From Sphaeroforma sirkka (taxonomy: Eukaryota; Opisthokonta; Ichthyosporea; Ichthyophonida), in contig LUCW03000209.1 in the NCBI GenBank assembly GCA_001586965.3, positions 1 to 28,367 of the forward strand: 28,367 bases of DNA, written 5' to 3'. Positions within the stretch are counted from its first letter, which is position 1; the number at the start of each line of letters is the position of its first letter. Below, piece by piece: positions 8,321 through 16,280 of this stretch. Below the pieces are notes generated by a model that saw nothing but the letters and a program-made list of their open reading frames with translations, did not search any database and was not told the origin of the DNA. The position numbers were made by a program, and so were the translations under genes.

Positions 8321-9483
8321 CAAACACATAACGTCTCGACATCGATCTCCGAGGAACTCGTGGGTTCCCTCGTGACTGTTTTATTTCCTACACTAACATA
8401 AGTAGTGTGGATAGTCTATATACTCTAACACTACCAGCTGTCTTACTCTTCATCCCACAATAACATATGGTTGAGTGCCTCATTAGTCGGAGCCACTTCT
8501 TGTTCTACTCCTCGCCAGCTCTTACTCCGGCCTAATGACGGCCTATTCGCAGGACCCTGTTGGGAACTTCCCTCATCGCTCCTCTTTTACTCTTCTTACT
8601 CGTGATGTCCTTGTCATGTGCTGTTGCGGTTGTTGGAATATGCTTCTTGATCGAAGAACGATTGCTCGTTATTGCACTCCTAAACTAAGCTGCCGTCAAC
8701 CACACCTTCTGTGCATACTGTTGATCCTCTCCGTTGACCTGATTTATCTGGAAGTTCTAGTGATTTGAGTGTGTTCGCATATCATTTTCACAATTTAACC
8801 TTGTATTTACTTGCATCGTTCGTGTTATGTGCGCCCCCACCCTTATATTCTCCTAATAACTCACAGGTGCTTACTTGTGTCTCTGTATGCTTCCTAATAT
8901 CCCATTCTGAAAACTTTTGTAAAATAATCTAGTATGCCGCTGATTCTTTGCGTCATCGTACTAACCGAGTCGGTACTAACCATGTACATCTCCCATCTCT
9001 ATTACCCTACTGTGGATCCTAAAGAACTTTCTTCTAACAACTTCTTAAATACAATTTAAGCTCATTAGCTTGCAATACGATTTGTACTTGTCTCACACTG
9101 AAAACAACCTTCCTATCTGTACTCACACATGACTACTTATCTGTGGATTCTGACTGATTGTCTGATTTCGTCATTTGATCGTCGTGAGACTTTCCTTGTT
9201 GACCCTGGTTAATGTTCTGCTCTTCGGGTTCACTCGTATTAGTAGATTCTTTCTTCATCCTCGTCGTCCACACGTCGTTAATCCAATCTAAATCGTTCAA
9301 TTCAATCTAAATCGTTCGGATAATCTAAATCGTTCAATTTGATGCGACATTCTCTGTTCGCATTGTCTTTCAATTGTTATACTTATAACAAAAAAAAATA
9401 TGTGCCAGCTACTGACTAATTCATATTCTGTAGCTTTCTCTGTAATTACTAATAAACTAACAACTTCTATGGTAAGTTAAAAA
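8321..9483 (-). other. A1 5' leader, no gene
   Basis: Over 1.1 kb between the 5' LTR and the first gag-like reading. Both strands have only short frames with no recognisable protein. It is pyrimidine-rich on the plus strand. It holds a triplicated 18-19 base motif (9284-9340) and an A-run at 9389-9398. Next to the LTR, where a tRNA primer-binding site would start with TGG, the coding strand reads TTTTAACTTACC. Confidence 0.6.
9284..9340. repeat. Triplicated 18-19 bp motif in the A1 leader
   Basis: AATCTAAATCGTTC occurs three times in a row, starting at 9285, 9304 and 9322, with short variable spacers. It lies about 145 bases inside the 5' LTR. Function unknown. Confidence 0.85.
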
Positions 9484-9731
9484 TGTAGTAAGTATACGCG
9501 AGATAACTGTATCTCAACGTTCTCCCTCCTCAGGGAGGGGGACGTTGTTCATTTATTAGTAATTATAAACAGTAATCCTAAAATGACTGACTCTTAAATG
9601 AGTCATTAGTCATGTGCTGTAAAACCAGCAAAACCCTAAAACCCAGTTTATCAGATTATTCTGATAAACTGTAAAACTTGTAATAAACCTAAAATAATCA
9701 AATAAATATAAGTACTTGTATTCTGACCACA
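9484..9731 (-). repeat. 5' LTR of A1
   Basis: 248 bases, TG...CA ends, followed by the CTGA duplication. It is nearly identical to the A2 LTR. It contains a perfect 10-bp inverted repeat with a 4-base loop (GTTTATCAGA/TCTGATAAAC, about 9643-9666), a CCCTCC...GGAGGG hairpin near 9520-9545, GAGATA/TATCTC near 9500, and ATGAGTCAT, a palindromic Gcn4/AP-1 type bZIP site near 9598-9606. Confidence 0.92.
9598..9606. promoter_or_regulatory. Candidate bZIP (Gcn4/AP-1 type) site in the A LTR
   Basis: ATGAGTCAT is the exact palindromic consensus of Gcn4/AP-1 family factors. It is part of a larger TGACTC...GAGTCA inverted repeat and is retained in all three LTR copies, including the otherwise divergent left LTR. 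LTRs carry the element promoter, so a regulatory role is plausible but is inference. Confidence 0.35.
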
Positions 9732-10748
9732 CTGATTAACGGTAAGACATGCAGGGCGTTAGTGGATTCTGGGGCAAACAGAAGTTGCATTGATTCGACA
9801 TCCGCACACGATTGGGGATTGCAAATTAAGTCGGCTCCGGAGGGATCCTATATATACCTAGCTGATCGTAGTCTTCGTACACGGCGAATAGGCTCAACCG
9901 TACAAACTCCAGTACGATATGGTCTAGAGCTCACAGAACAGTCTTTCGAGCTAATGAATCTACCACCGGCTATCGACGCGATCGTAGGCCAGGATCTTAT
10001 GCCTGGCTTAGGGCTATACGTGGGAGGCCTTCAATCGCCATTCTCACCCATAGATCCAACGGAGCTAGACAAACTATTGGAACCAATACCGTTGAGACGA
10101 CCACCAGATTTGACCGAGGAAACCGGTGTTCGCCTGGAACTAGACAAGGAACTGAGGGACAATGACGGTATTCGAGAAAAGAACAGGTGCAGACTGGAAG
10201 GAGGCGAAGTTAGATTGCCAGTGACACCAGATCAAGCTGCAAGGATGCGGAAGGCAGTAAGGAACTTTGTAGCAGACAAATGGATACCATGGGTAGATAG
10301 ACAGGTGCAGAAGTGGATTCAAAATTTGGTCATAGTTCAAAGGGATACAGCCACTTCCGTCAACTTACCCTTTGCTCGCCGTGCCAGAGTATACTCAATC
10401 TGGAGAACTAAAGAAAGTGCGAGTGTGTTTGGACCTCAGAGCGGTGAATGCATTAATACCGGCGGATCAGTTCATTATTCCCCGTATCAACGACATCATT
10501 GGTACATCAAAGGGAAGAGATATTACACGACATTGGATCTAACCGCAGCGTACCATCGACTCCCAATTCACCCTGATTCTCAGTATCTATTTTCAGTTTC
10601 ACACATGGCAAATGCCAGTATTCCTTTACATCAGCGCCATTTGGACTACACACACACTGACGCAGCAGTTTCAGCGTACACTGAGTGTGATATTGCAAGG
10701 ACTTCCGGCACACCACTACCTGGACGACATCGTAATAGCAACAGATGA
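9732..10748 (+). CDS. Element B protease and first part of RT
   Basis: The frame is open from the A1 junction. The protease active site DSGANRS lies at the start, followed by LADRSLRTRRIG and IVGQDLMPGLGLYVGG. The linker DPTELDKLLEPIP and an RLEGGEVRLPVT segment precede RT. RT begins with VDRQVQKWIQNLVI and reaches TTLDLTAAYHRLPIHP around 10520-10570. Two shifts are visible: one around 10370-10500, where the FDAEGN/LDMRAVN region is garbled, and one near 10610, after which the fingers/palm reading continues in the next frame. The start listed is the junction, since the N-terminus lies at 1190-1261. Confidence 0.85.
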   Translation: MINGKTCRALVDSGANRSCIDSTSAHDWGLQIKSAPEGSYIYLADRSLRTRRIGSTVQTPVRYGLELTEQSFELMNLPPAIDAIVGQDLMPGLGLYVGGLQSPFSPIDPTELDKLLEPIPLRRPPDLTEETGVRLELDKELRDNDGIREKNRCRLEGGEVRLPVTPDQAARMRKAVRNFVADKWIPWVDRQVQKWIQNLVIVQRDTATSVNLPFARRARVYSIWRTKESASVFGPQSGECINTGGSVHYSPYQRHHWYIKGKRYYTTLDLTAAYHRLPIHPDSQYLFSVSHMANASIPLHQRHLDYTHTDAAVSAYTECDIARTSGTPLPGRHRNSNR

Positions 10749-12312
10749 CTACGAGGAACACGTACGAGTAGTGAAAGAGGTCATTCGGCGGCTGACGTAC
10801 CACAGTTTCAAGCTAAACCCTTCAAAATGTCATTTTGCAGTCAAAGAAGTCATGATCCTAGGGAAGCGAGTATCGAAGGCCGGAATTGATATTTGCCATG
10901 AAAAGCAGGCCAAGCTCATTGACTGGCCAACCCCGAAGAAGTACAAAGACATTGCATCGGCCTTGGGATTAGCCAACTTTCTTCACGAGCACCTACCAAA
11001 CTTTGCAGAGGTAGTTGCCCCACTCCGGGAATTTGTAAGACTGAAGCCTAAGGAAATCATTGGAGACAGGTGGGAACAGAGACACCAGCAAGCTTGGGAT
11101 GCCATGAAGCAAGCCATAGTTGAGGCAGTAGTGTTGAAATTTCCCGTCGACGAAGTACCTTTACAACTCGAAACGGATGCAAGCGACTACGGTATTGGAG
11201 GTGCATTGTTCCAGACCATAGAAGGGAAGAAGCAATACCTAATGTTCTTCAGCAAGACCCTCAACGCAGCACAGCGCAATTACGCAACACCCATGAAGGA
11301 ATTATTGGCCTTGGTATATGGTCTCACACACTTCCGGGATCATCTCGAAGGTCAACGCTTTTCAGTGTTGACTGATCACAAGGCTTTGGTGTATATGAAC
11401 ACACAGCTAAAGCTGAATCCGATGCTACAACGATGGCATCACATCATAGCGCCTTTCAATTTTACTATCTCGCACATCCCGGGTATAAAGAACGTGTTAC
11501 CAGACGCGTGGTCTAGGCTTCATGAGGGAACTGTTGAGACTGAGGACCCGGAGGTACTATATGCAGAATGTTGGCAACTTTTTCCAGACTACTTTGAGCA
11601 AGCGCAACGGATTATGGGTGAGAATAATGTCGATGTCTTTGCTTCGCATCAGGACCATCATTTGCCACGCTACTACACCGACGATGACAGGGGTGGAGCG
11701 TTTGCACATTGTTGGAAAGATATAGACGGATGGATGAACCCACCATGGAGATTAATCCATAGAATGTTGCGCAAGATACGATCAGAGAGGGCCACAGCTA
11801 CGGTGTGTCTACCGTGGGCGCCCCACGAGCCTTGGTTCCAGTTATTCAAGTCGCTTCTACAAAGAGACCCAGTATTAGTTCCAAGGACAGCCCACTCCTT
11901 CCTCAAATACGGAAAGTATGCGAGTGGCAAGGCACCATGGGGTCACACAGTCATTGCCAGAGTAGGCCCACGCAATGGTTACAGCCTTCCAGCGACGTTT
12001 TCAGCACGATTGGGATATGCAGAACCGTCCTCAGTATCGAAAGTCACCCCATTAGATACGTCTCGGCTAGTATCGATCGCTATCTCGGAAGTAGCCATGA
12101 CGGATTCTCCAGATGAGGAAGAGATAAGCCGTCGCACACAGCTCACCTTGTGTCAGCATGAGATTGGGCATCATAGAGCAGAAGATACAGTTGCTCAACT
12201 ACAGCAGAACGGACATATGTGGCCTAACGCTCTGGAACTTGCACAAACAGTTAGGAGAAACTGTCGCACATGTCTAGGACAGAGGGTGTTACGAAAGGAT
12301 TTCACCCGATGA
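10612..12312 (+). CDS. pol: Element B pol: RT palm, RNase H, Dam-like domain, integrase zinc finger
   Basis: A 566-residue frame. RT box HHYLDDIVIA is near residues 35-44, followed by the connection domain. RNase H is intact through ETDASDYGIGGALFQ (lost to a frameshift in A) and TDHKALVY. The Dam-like domain reads VDVFAS, then LPRYY, W-M-NPPW, CLPWAPHEPWF and a TAHSFLKYGKYASGKAPWGH segment. Next comes the integrase zinc-binding region (QHEIGHHRAEDT, CRTCLGQ). The frame ends shortly after, where an indel at about 12290-12300 moves the core into the next frame. The start at 10612 is only the frame opening; residues 1-12 are not expected to be real. Confidence 0.92.
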   Translation: MPVFLYISAIWTTHTLTQQFQRTLSVILQGLPAHHYLDDIVIATDDYEEHVRVVKEVIRRLTYHSFKLNPSKCHFAVKEVMILGKRVSKAGIDICHEKQAKLIDWPTPKKYKDIASALGLANFLHEHLPNFAEVVAPLREFVRLKPKEIIGDRWEQRHQQAWDAMKQAIVEAVVLKFPVDEVPLQLETDASDYGIGGALFQTIEGKKQYLMFFSKTLNAAQRNYATPMKELLALVYGLTHFRDHLEGQRFSVLTDHKALVYMNTQLKLNPMLQRWHHIIAPFNFTISHIPGIKNVLPDAWSRLHEGTVETEDPEVLYAECWQLFPDYFEQAQRIMGENNVDVFASHQDHHLPRYYTDDDRGGAFAHCWKDIDGWMNPPWRLIHRMLRKIRSERATATVCLPWAPHEPWFQLFKSLLQRDPVLVPRTAHSFLKYGKYASGKAPWGHTVIARVGPRNGYSLPATFSARLGYAEPSSVSKVTPLDTSRLVSIAISEVAMTDSPDEEEISRRTQLTLCQHEIGHHRAEDTVAQLQQNGHMWPNALELAQTVRRNCRTCLGQRVLRKDFTR

Positions 12313-12860
12313 TTAATATAACGGCAAAGTATCCGTGGGATCATATTCAAGTCGACATGATTCCAATGCCACTAGTTTCAGCAGCAGGAAATCGATATAT
12401 ATTGCACGTCTTGGATATAGCAACGGGGTACTCGATATTGAGAGCAACGGCCACAAAGTCAGCGGAAGTGGTGACATCTAAACTTATGGAGGTGTTTGGG
12501 GAACATGGTTTTCCCAGGAAAATTCAATCAGACGAGGGAGGCGAGTTTTCGAACAAGATTGTTAAATTAATAACTCAAGAAGTTGGAGTGATGCATGCAA
12601 AGTCGCCACCATATCGTCCTCAGGTTCTGGGAGCAGCGGAGAGAAGACACAGAGACATCCACGAAGGAGTTCGCAAGCTATGTGAATCTTTGCCTACGGC
12701 ATGGGATGTCCGACTACCACTTATTATGCTGTGCCAGAACCTCCGAATATCTCGGCGACACAAGACAGCACCATTCAGTGCTTACTTCGGTCGCCGTCAT
12801 GTTCCGTTTGCTGACTTCACGGATGACCTTCCGGGAATCAGCCGGTCACCAATGAGGCTT
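12270..12860 (+). CDS. pol: Element B integrase catalytic core
   Basis: The core follows the zinc finger in another frame. It reads FHPMIN, HIQVDMIPM (first aspartate), DIATGYSILRAT, QSDEGGEFSNK (second aspartate) and LGAAERRHRD (glutamate), with the last two spaced as in D,D35E integrases. The reading LCQNLRISRRHKTAPFSAYFGRRHVPFADFTDDLP matches A closely. At about 12835 another shift occurs, so the frame beyond (to 13004) is not the true product. The enzyme inserts element cDNA into host DNA. Confidence 0.88.
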
Positions 12861-12880
12861 GGGCACACCGGCTGGATCGT

Positions 12881-13405
12881 TTGCACGACACTATCTTGCC
12901 GACGCTTTACAAGGTCACGCAGAAATACGCAGACACACTATCCAGGCAGTTTGACCGCCTCCATACTTACGATTTTATCGCCTTTCAACCAGGGGATGTG
13001 GTAATGGTACGGTCCGAAGGTCGCACAACCAAAGCAATGCGACCAATGTTTGGACCATACGTTGTCAAAGCCAGACAGGGACAAGGACATGAACTGACAC
13101 ACAAGGATGGTTCACTTCCAGATACTTTCAAAGGTAAACCAGTTAGAGTGGAACTTTTGCGACTAGTCCATAGAGCCACCGAAAAGCCTTTAGAAGATCA
13201 TATGTGGCAGGATAGTTCCTCGTTCCGTTACATCATTCGACATAGACAGAATGATTCCACAGGAAATACAGAATACTTGGTTCGCTGGCGGGATGGTGAT
13301 CCAACTTGGGAGTCAGCCGAAGCTTTTGACGATCCGAATGACATCGCGGCATACCACAAAGCCGAGCAAACTCGGCAGAAGAAGAAAGCGGCACAACAAC
13401 AATAA
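12881..13405 (+). CDS. pol: Element B integrase C-terminus with chromodomain
   Basis: A 174-residue frame. It begins with the helical region shared with A (HDTILPTLYKVTQKY), followed by the SH3-like GPY/F-type module: VVMVRSEGRTTKAMRPMFGPYVVKA. The C-terminal 60 residues are a chromodomain: FRYIIRHR, TEYLVRWRDGDPTWESAEAF, IAAYHKAEQTR and a lysine/glutamine tail. As in A, the domain would tether the intasome to chromatin. Ends in TAA at 13405. Confidence 0.9.
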   Translation: MHDTILPTLYKVTQKYADTLSRQFDRLHTYDFIAFQPGDVVMVRSEGRTTKAMRPMFGPYVVKARQGQGHELTHKDGSLPDTFKGKPVRVELLRLVHRATEKPLEDHMWQDSSSFRYIIRHRQNDSTGNTEYLVRWRDGDPTWESAEAFDDPNDIAAYHKAEQTRQKKKAAQQQ

Positions 13406-13608
13406 TTCCAACGTTACGTTGATGAATACTAGATGTCTATCATCTACTTCCGGATCGGAGTTTTGTCTCTCCTCGTGAGATTTCACCACGGTATAGAGGC
13501 GAAAGACGATTCCACAACTCGAGCTTATAGGCGAGTATAACTCCAGCGGATACCCTAGCTTATGGGGGGGTGAAAACATACCAGCGGATACCCTAGCTTT
13601 TTGGGGGG
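13406..13608 (+). other. Element B 3' untranslated region with duplicated poly-G unit
   Basis: About 200 bases after the chromodomain stop. It includes two tandem copies (13543-13580 and 13581-13618) of a 38-base unit, CCAGCGGATACCCTAGCTT followed by a G-run and TGAAAA. Around 13518-13540 is a vestige of the CTCGAGCT motif that makes up the arrays in A. The second G-run (13603-13608) is the probable polypurine tract. Confidence 0.6.
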
Positions 13609-14000
13609 TGAAAATATACCAGCACAGCCGGGATGGTTCAAAAGACCAGTTTCCAAGGCAAGAACTTACTCAGCAGAAGGATTTCATTAGTTTATATATA
13701 TATATATATATATATTGTTTATTTACACTACTAGTTATATATGTTTAATTTTCAATAGTTTAAGAGGTCATTTATTTTTGAAGCTCTTCAATCACTGGTG
13801 ACGCTTGAGCTTGAGGGGAGTGTGGTAAAAGTCCCCTTAAACCACTATCAGTGTGGAGTTAGAATTAATTTACAATTAATTCACACGAGGTGAATTATTT
13901 GTAGACCACGTAGACAATCAAATATAAGAATAAATACACCGCACTGAGCCTCAGGGAGACTCAGTAGGTTTTAGTATCGTATTTTGATGTGTTTACTACA
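13609..14000 (+). repeat. Probable 3' LTR of element B
   Basis: Starts TGAAAATATACC directly after a G-run, as in A, and ends TTTACTACA, the same last six bases (ACTACA) as the A LTR on its coding strand. A stem CTGAG...CTCAG lies near the end, comparable to the hairpin near the end of A's LTR. The sequence right of 14000 belongs to copia element D1. The partner LTR is outside the window, so the left boundary (13609 or 13571) is inference. Confidence 0.55.
13693..13714. repeat. (TA)11 microsatellite in the B LTR
   Basis: Eleven perfect TA dinucleotides. Simple repeat with no further evidence. Confidence 0.95.
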
Positions 14001-14268
14001 AATCAACCGATGAGCGATATGGCATCACTCCCGAACCACCTGCCCTTCCGTCAAGGACTAACCAAAATACAAAGATGTCCACAACGGCGAGAAGCTGAAA
14101 GGTTGACGAAACTTCGGTAACTGGCTTACTAGCTTTTGCATGGAATTTGTACACTATGGTGTTCTCCATCCTTGTCACCCCAAATGAAACAATACCGCAT
14201 TCGGGGGGAGGTCCAGACCCCACCGCAGACCCGAAGTGTCAACGTATACTCATGCATTCCATCAGCGA
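14001..14268 (+). pseudogene. Copia element D1: gag N-terminal part, left of the C insertion
   Basis: The last 60 bases read DPTADPKCQRILMHSIS, paralleling DMAADGKCRRIMIDSVA in D2's gag. The frame breaks exactly at the GCGA duplication and resumes at 20310 (ETLLTSVYKNH versus EPLVNIAYKWYH in D2). The first 200 bases contain stops and no clear motif; they may be the gag N-terminus or leader. The host-element assignment is firm near 14220-14268 and weak toward 14001. Confidence 0.7.
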
Positions 14269-14527
14269 TGTTAACTTCGATGGATATTTCTATATTCTAA
14301 ACTATGTTATACAAACTAAGACACAATTAAAGTCAGTTAGGATTTAGCAGTGGTAGCTTGTGTAAGAATGATCAGGACTGTCTCTTGGTAAGAGTCTTAA
14401 TATCCTCGGTCACACAGGACGTACCTCTAGCTGTTCTTAATTGAATAATTCTCACTAGAAGTACTAAGTGTTCATGACCAAATGTCTAATTTGTAGATAG
14501 ACACGAGAACGTAAGTCAAGTTAATAC
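14269..14527 (-). repeat. Truncated 3' LTR of element C
   Basis: Direct repeat of 19833-20305 and inverted repeat of the solo LTR. It keeps the outer TG end beside GCGA but stops at TTAATAC, where the other copies continue for more than 250 bases. It then joins integrase coding sequence directly. A deletion removed the inner LTR part and polypurine tract. Confidence 0.88.
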
Positions 14528-14846
14528 CAGGGGTAAACAACGTTCTGCATATGCTCGATCTTTTGTAGCCACGGAGTAACGTGTTTCTCGGGCGCAGTTT
14601 TGTCAAACGTTGCTTGTAATTCACTATAGCAGCCAGAGAAGTAGTGAAACGGGAGTGTTCCAGTTTGAGGTTTCATGCAGTTATTCATTTGAGTCTGAAC
14701 CCATTTCAAATGAATAAGGCCACATATCCTCGATGTCATATAGTGCGGTACGCAATAACTTCTTTAGTTCTCTATGACGTGTCTCATTTGCACCCTGCGT
14801 TTGAGGTTTGTAAGGAACACCACGCGTATGGGTCATGCCTGATACG
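14528..14846 (-). pseudogene. Element C integrase C-terminal half, beyond the solo LTR
   Basis: Starting right after the solo LTR, the minus strand reads GMTHTRGVPYKPQTQGANE then TRHRELKKLLRTALYD. This is the typical end of the integrase core, with the catalytic glutamate in GANE. The frame decays after MWPYSFEMGS, and a stop occurs near 14690. The three protein motifs missing from 15442-15939 are therefore here, and the in-register match at the CGTA duplication proves one gene was split. Confidence 0.85.
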
Positions 14847-15441
14847 TGTAGAAATACGGTTTCCGGTCAGTCTATAATATCAAGATCTAATGAGATATCA
14901 TATTGGTTTTTAATTGTATTTAAAATAATATAATACAAGTTCTTTTTCCAATATTTTTAAAGTGTTCTAAATTCACTTTGATGGCTCCAATAGCCTGAGT
15001 ATTCGGTATGACCCATTTACTTGGACCTATTTGAGACGATAGTAGATGTAGGATATCATAAACTAAGTTTTACAATCTCTGAACTACTAATTACAGGTTT
15101 TGGTCTTCCAGCCAATCTCCAAAATCCAATAAGTTTTTTTTTTTGACTTTTCTTCAGATGGAACTTTATTTATATTAACTGATGTATTAATTTGACTTAC
15201 GTTCTTATGTCTATCGACAAATTAGGCATGTGGTCATGAACACCTAGTACTTCTAGTGAAAATTAATTAATAAAGAACAGCTAGAGGTACGTCCTGTGTG
15301 ATCGAGGATATAAGGCTCTTACCAAGACGCAGTCCCGATCATTCTTACACAAGCTACCACTGCTAAATCCTAACTTACTTGAATTGTATCTTAGTTTATA
15401 TAACATAGTTCAAAACATAAGAATATCCATCGAAGTTTACA
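14847..15441 (+). mobile_element. Solo LTR of the C family, inserted in C's integrase
   Basis: 595 bases with TG...CA ends and a 4-bp duplication, TACG at 14843-14846 and 15442-15445. It matches both C LTRs but lies in the opposite orientation (inverted relative to the host copy); strand here is given as opposite to C. It is longer than the 5' LTR of C because it has a 53-base segment near 15000-15052 and about 80 bases at one end that the 5' LTR lacks. It represents a second insertion of this family, reduced by LTR-LTR recombination. Confidence 0.92.
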
Positions 15442-15939
15442 TACGAGTATAAGTGCCTCCATTACGTCGGTACAAAACACACTACCGTTATCAGAACATA
15501 GTACTCGGGGGAAATCGAAGTCATTAAAGACGTGATAGCATAACTCTGCCACTGTTTGCGGGTGTTTGTTCGGTATTGCATACAGCAAGTTATAGCCCAA
15601 AGCCACACATAAGAAATGACAGATATATACATCGCCAGTATGCTTGGATCGCGGGAGTTTAACCAAATCGACTATGACTCGGCGCATCGGTTGGTCTTCT
15701 GTCACACTTTTTAGGGGTGCCCAACCGTATCGCTTGATCTGGTTCTTTTCACAATCAGTACAGCGTCGGTATACTTCACGTATGGTTTCTTTCAGCGCCG
15801 GGTGATCAAGCCCTGCACGAATAGCCATTTTATAAATATGCTCATATGCTCGATGCGTTAAATTATGTATAATTTTAACTTTACTTTCGAGCTCCTCTAA
15901 GTCAGTCAGATTCTGCATAACGCTGGCTGGATGAACCAT
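15442..15939 (-). pseudogene. Element C integrase: zinc-binding region and core up to the second aspartate
   Basis: A frame opening at 15939. It has a zinc-binding motif (LTHRAYEHIYKMAI ... CTDCEKN), the first catalytic aspartate in VIVDLVKLPR, a core strand CHFLCVALGYNLLYAIPNK, and the second aspartate in CSDNGSVF. The true gene leaves this frame at ALILV, where the solo LTR begins. Residues read after that (to 15391) are LTR sequence. Upstream frames at 15940-16280 connect it to the Dam-like remnant with a stop near 16015. Confidence 0.87.
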
Positions 15940-16280
15940 AGTCGTGTTGGAAAGGGCAACCTCAGTATCAGGAGGGGTAGACTCCTGAGATACGTAATTA
16001 ACAACATTAGATTGTTAAAGTATCTTCTTCAGTTGTTTCGCAACTCCTGGCTGTTCTTTAAGCAGCGCTATAAGTAGTTGAGTTCGAGCTTCAGGTTCTC
16101 TTAGAGCTTTGAGTCCTTGATCCATGGTCTTAGCTAGTTCCATGTTTTTACGATCTAATGCCGTCTCAATCGGCATTACCTCGACTGCAATCTTGTTGGG
16201 TGCATGTGTTGTACGAGTCTTGAGCTTTTGTTCAAACTCCTTAGGCTCCTCTAGTTTAGCTAAGAACTCTGTTGAGGGTT
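15940..16280 (-). pseudogene. Element C linker between Dam-like domain and integrase
   Basis: The minus strand has an open charged reading (FLAKLEEPKEFEQKLK, METALDRKNM-like helix, RTQLLIALLKEQPGVAKQL), interrupted by a TGA near 16283 and a TAA near 16015. No domain is recognised; predicted largely helical. It corresponds in position to the linker with AQASPAEKQRRTQL in A. Confidence 0.6.

Larger units (their letters stand above)
1258..9735 (-). mobile_element. Element A1: LTR retrotransposon (chromovirus) with CTGA target duplication
   Basis: An LTR element on the minus strand: 5' LTR 9731-9484, long leader, gag about 8320-6198, pol 6194-2396, a tandem-repeat 3' untranslated region 2360-1590, a poly-G tract (C run on the plus strand at 1511-1518), and 3' LTR 1510-1262. 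Both LTRs have TG...CA ends. The four bases CTGA occur at 1258-1261 and 9732-9735 as the target duplication, and the interrupted protease of B reads on across them. All coding parts have close counterparts in A2 as far as the window reaches. It sits in B in antisense orientation. Confidence 0.93.
1..14000 (+). mobile_element. Element B: Ty3/gypsy chromovirus, interrupted by element A1
   Basis: A plus-strand LTR retrotransposon whose 5' LTR and gag start lie left of the window. Visible parts are gag (1-about 1140), the start of protease (about 1190-1261), protease to chromodomain (9732-13405) and a probable 3' LTR (13609-14000). Between them sits A1, bounded by CTGA duplications at 1258-1261 and 9732-9735. 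The protease reading broken at 1261 resumes in register at 9736 once A1 and one CTGA are disregarded, which shows both pieces are one element. Its proteins resemble those of A throughout but are clearly a separate family at the DNA level. Several frameshifts suggest it is not autonomous, or that the assembly contains indel errors. Confidence 0.9.

Noticed and set aside
8535..8768. 77-residue plus-strand frame in the A1 leader as a small gene
   Set aside because: No motif, no neighbours to support it, and opposite to the element's transcription.
13406..13608. Envelope gene in A or B
   Set aside because: No open frame of adequate size after the chromodomain in either element; the 3' space holds repeats only.
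14001..14268. Host gene fragment
   Set aside because: The last 60 bases align with the copia gag of D2 and continue across the C insertion.
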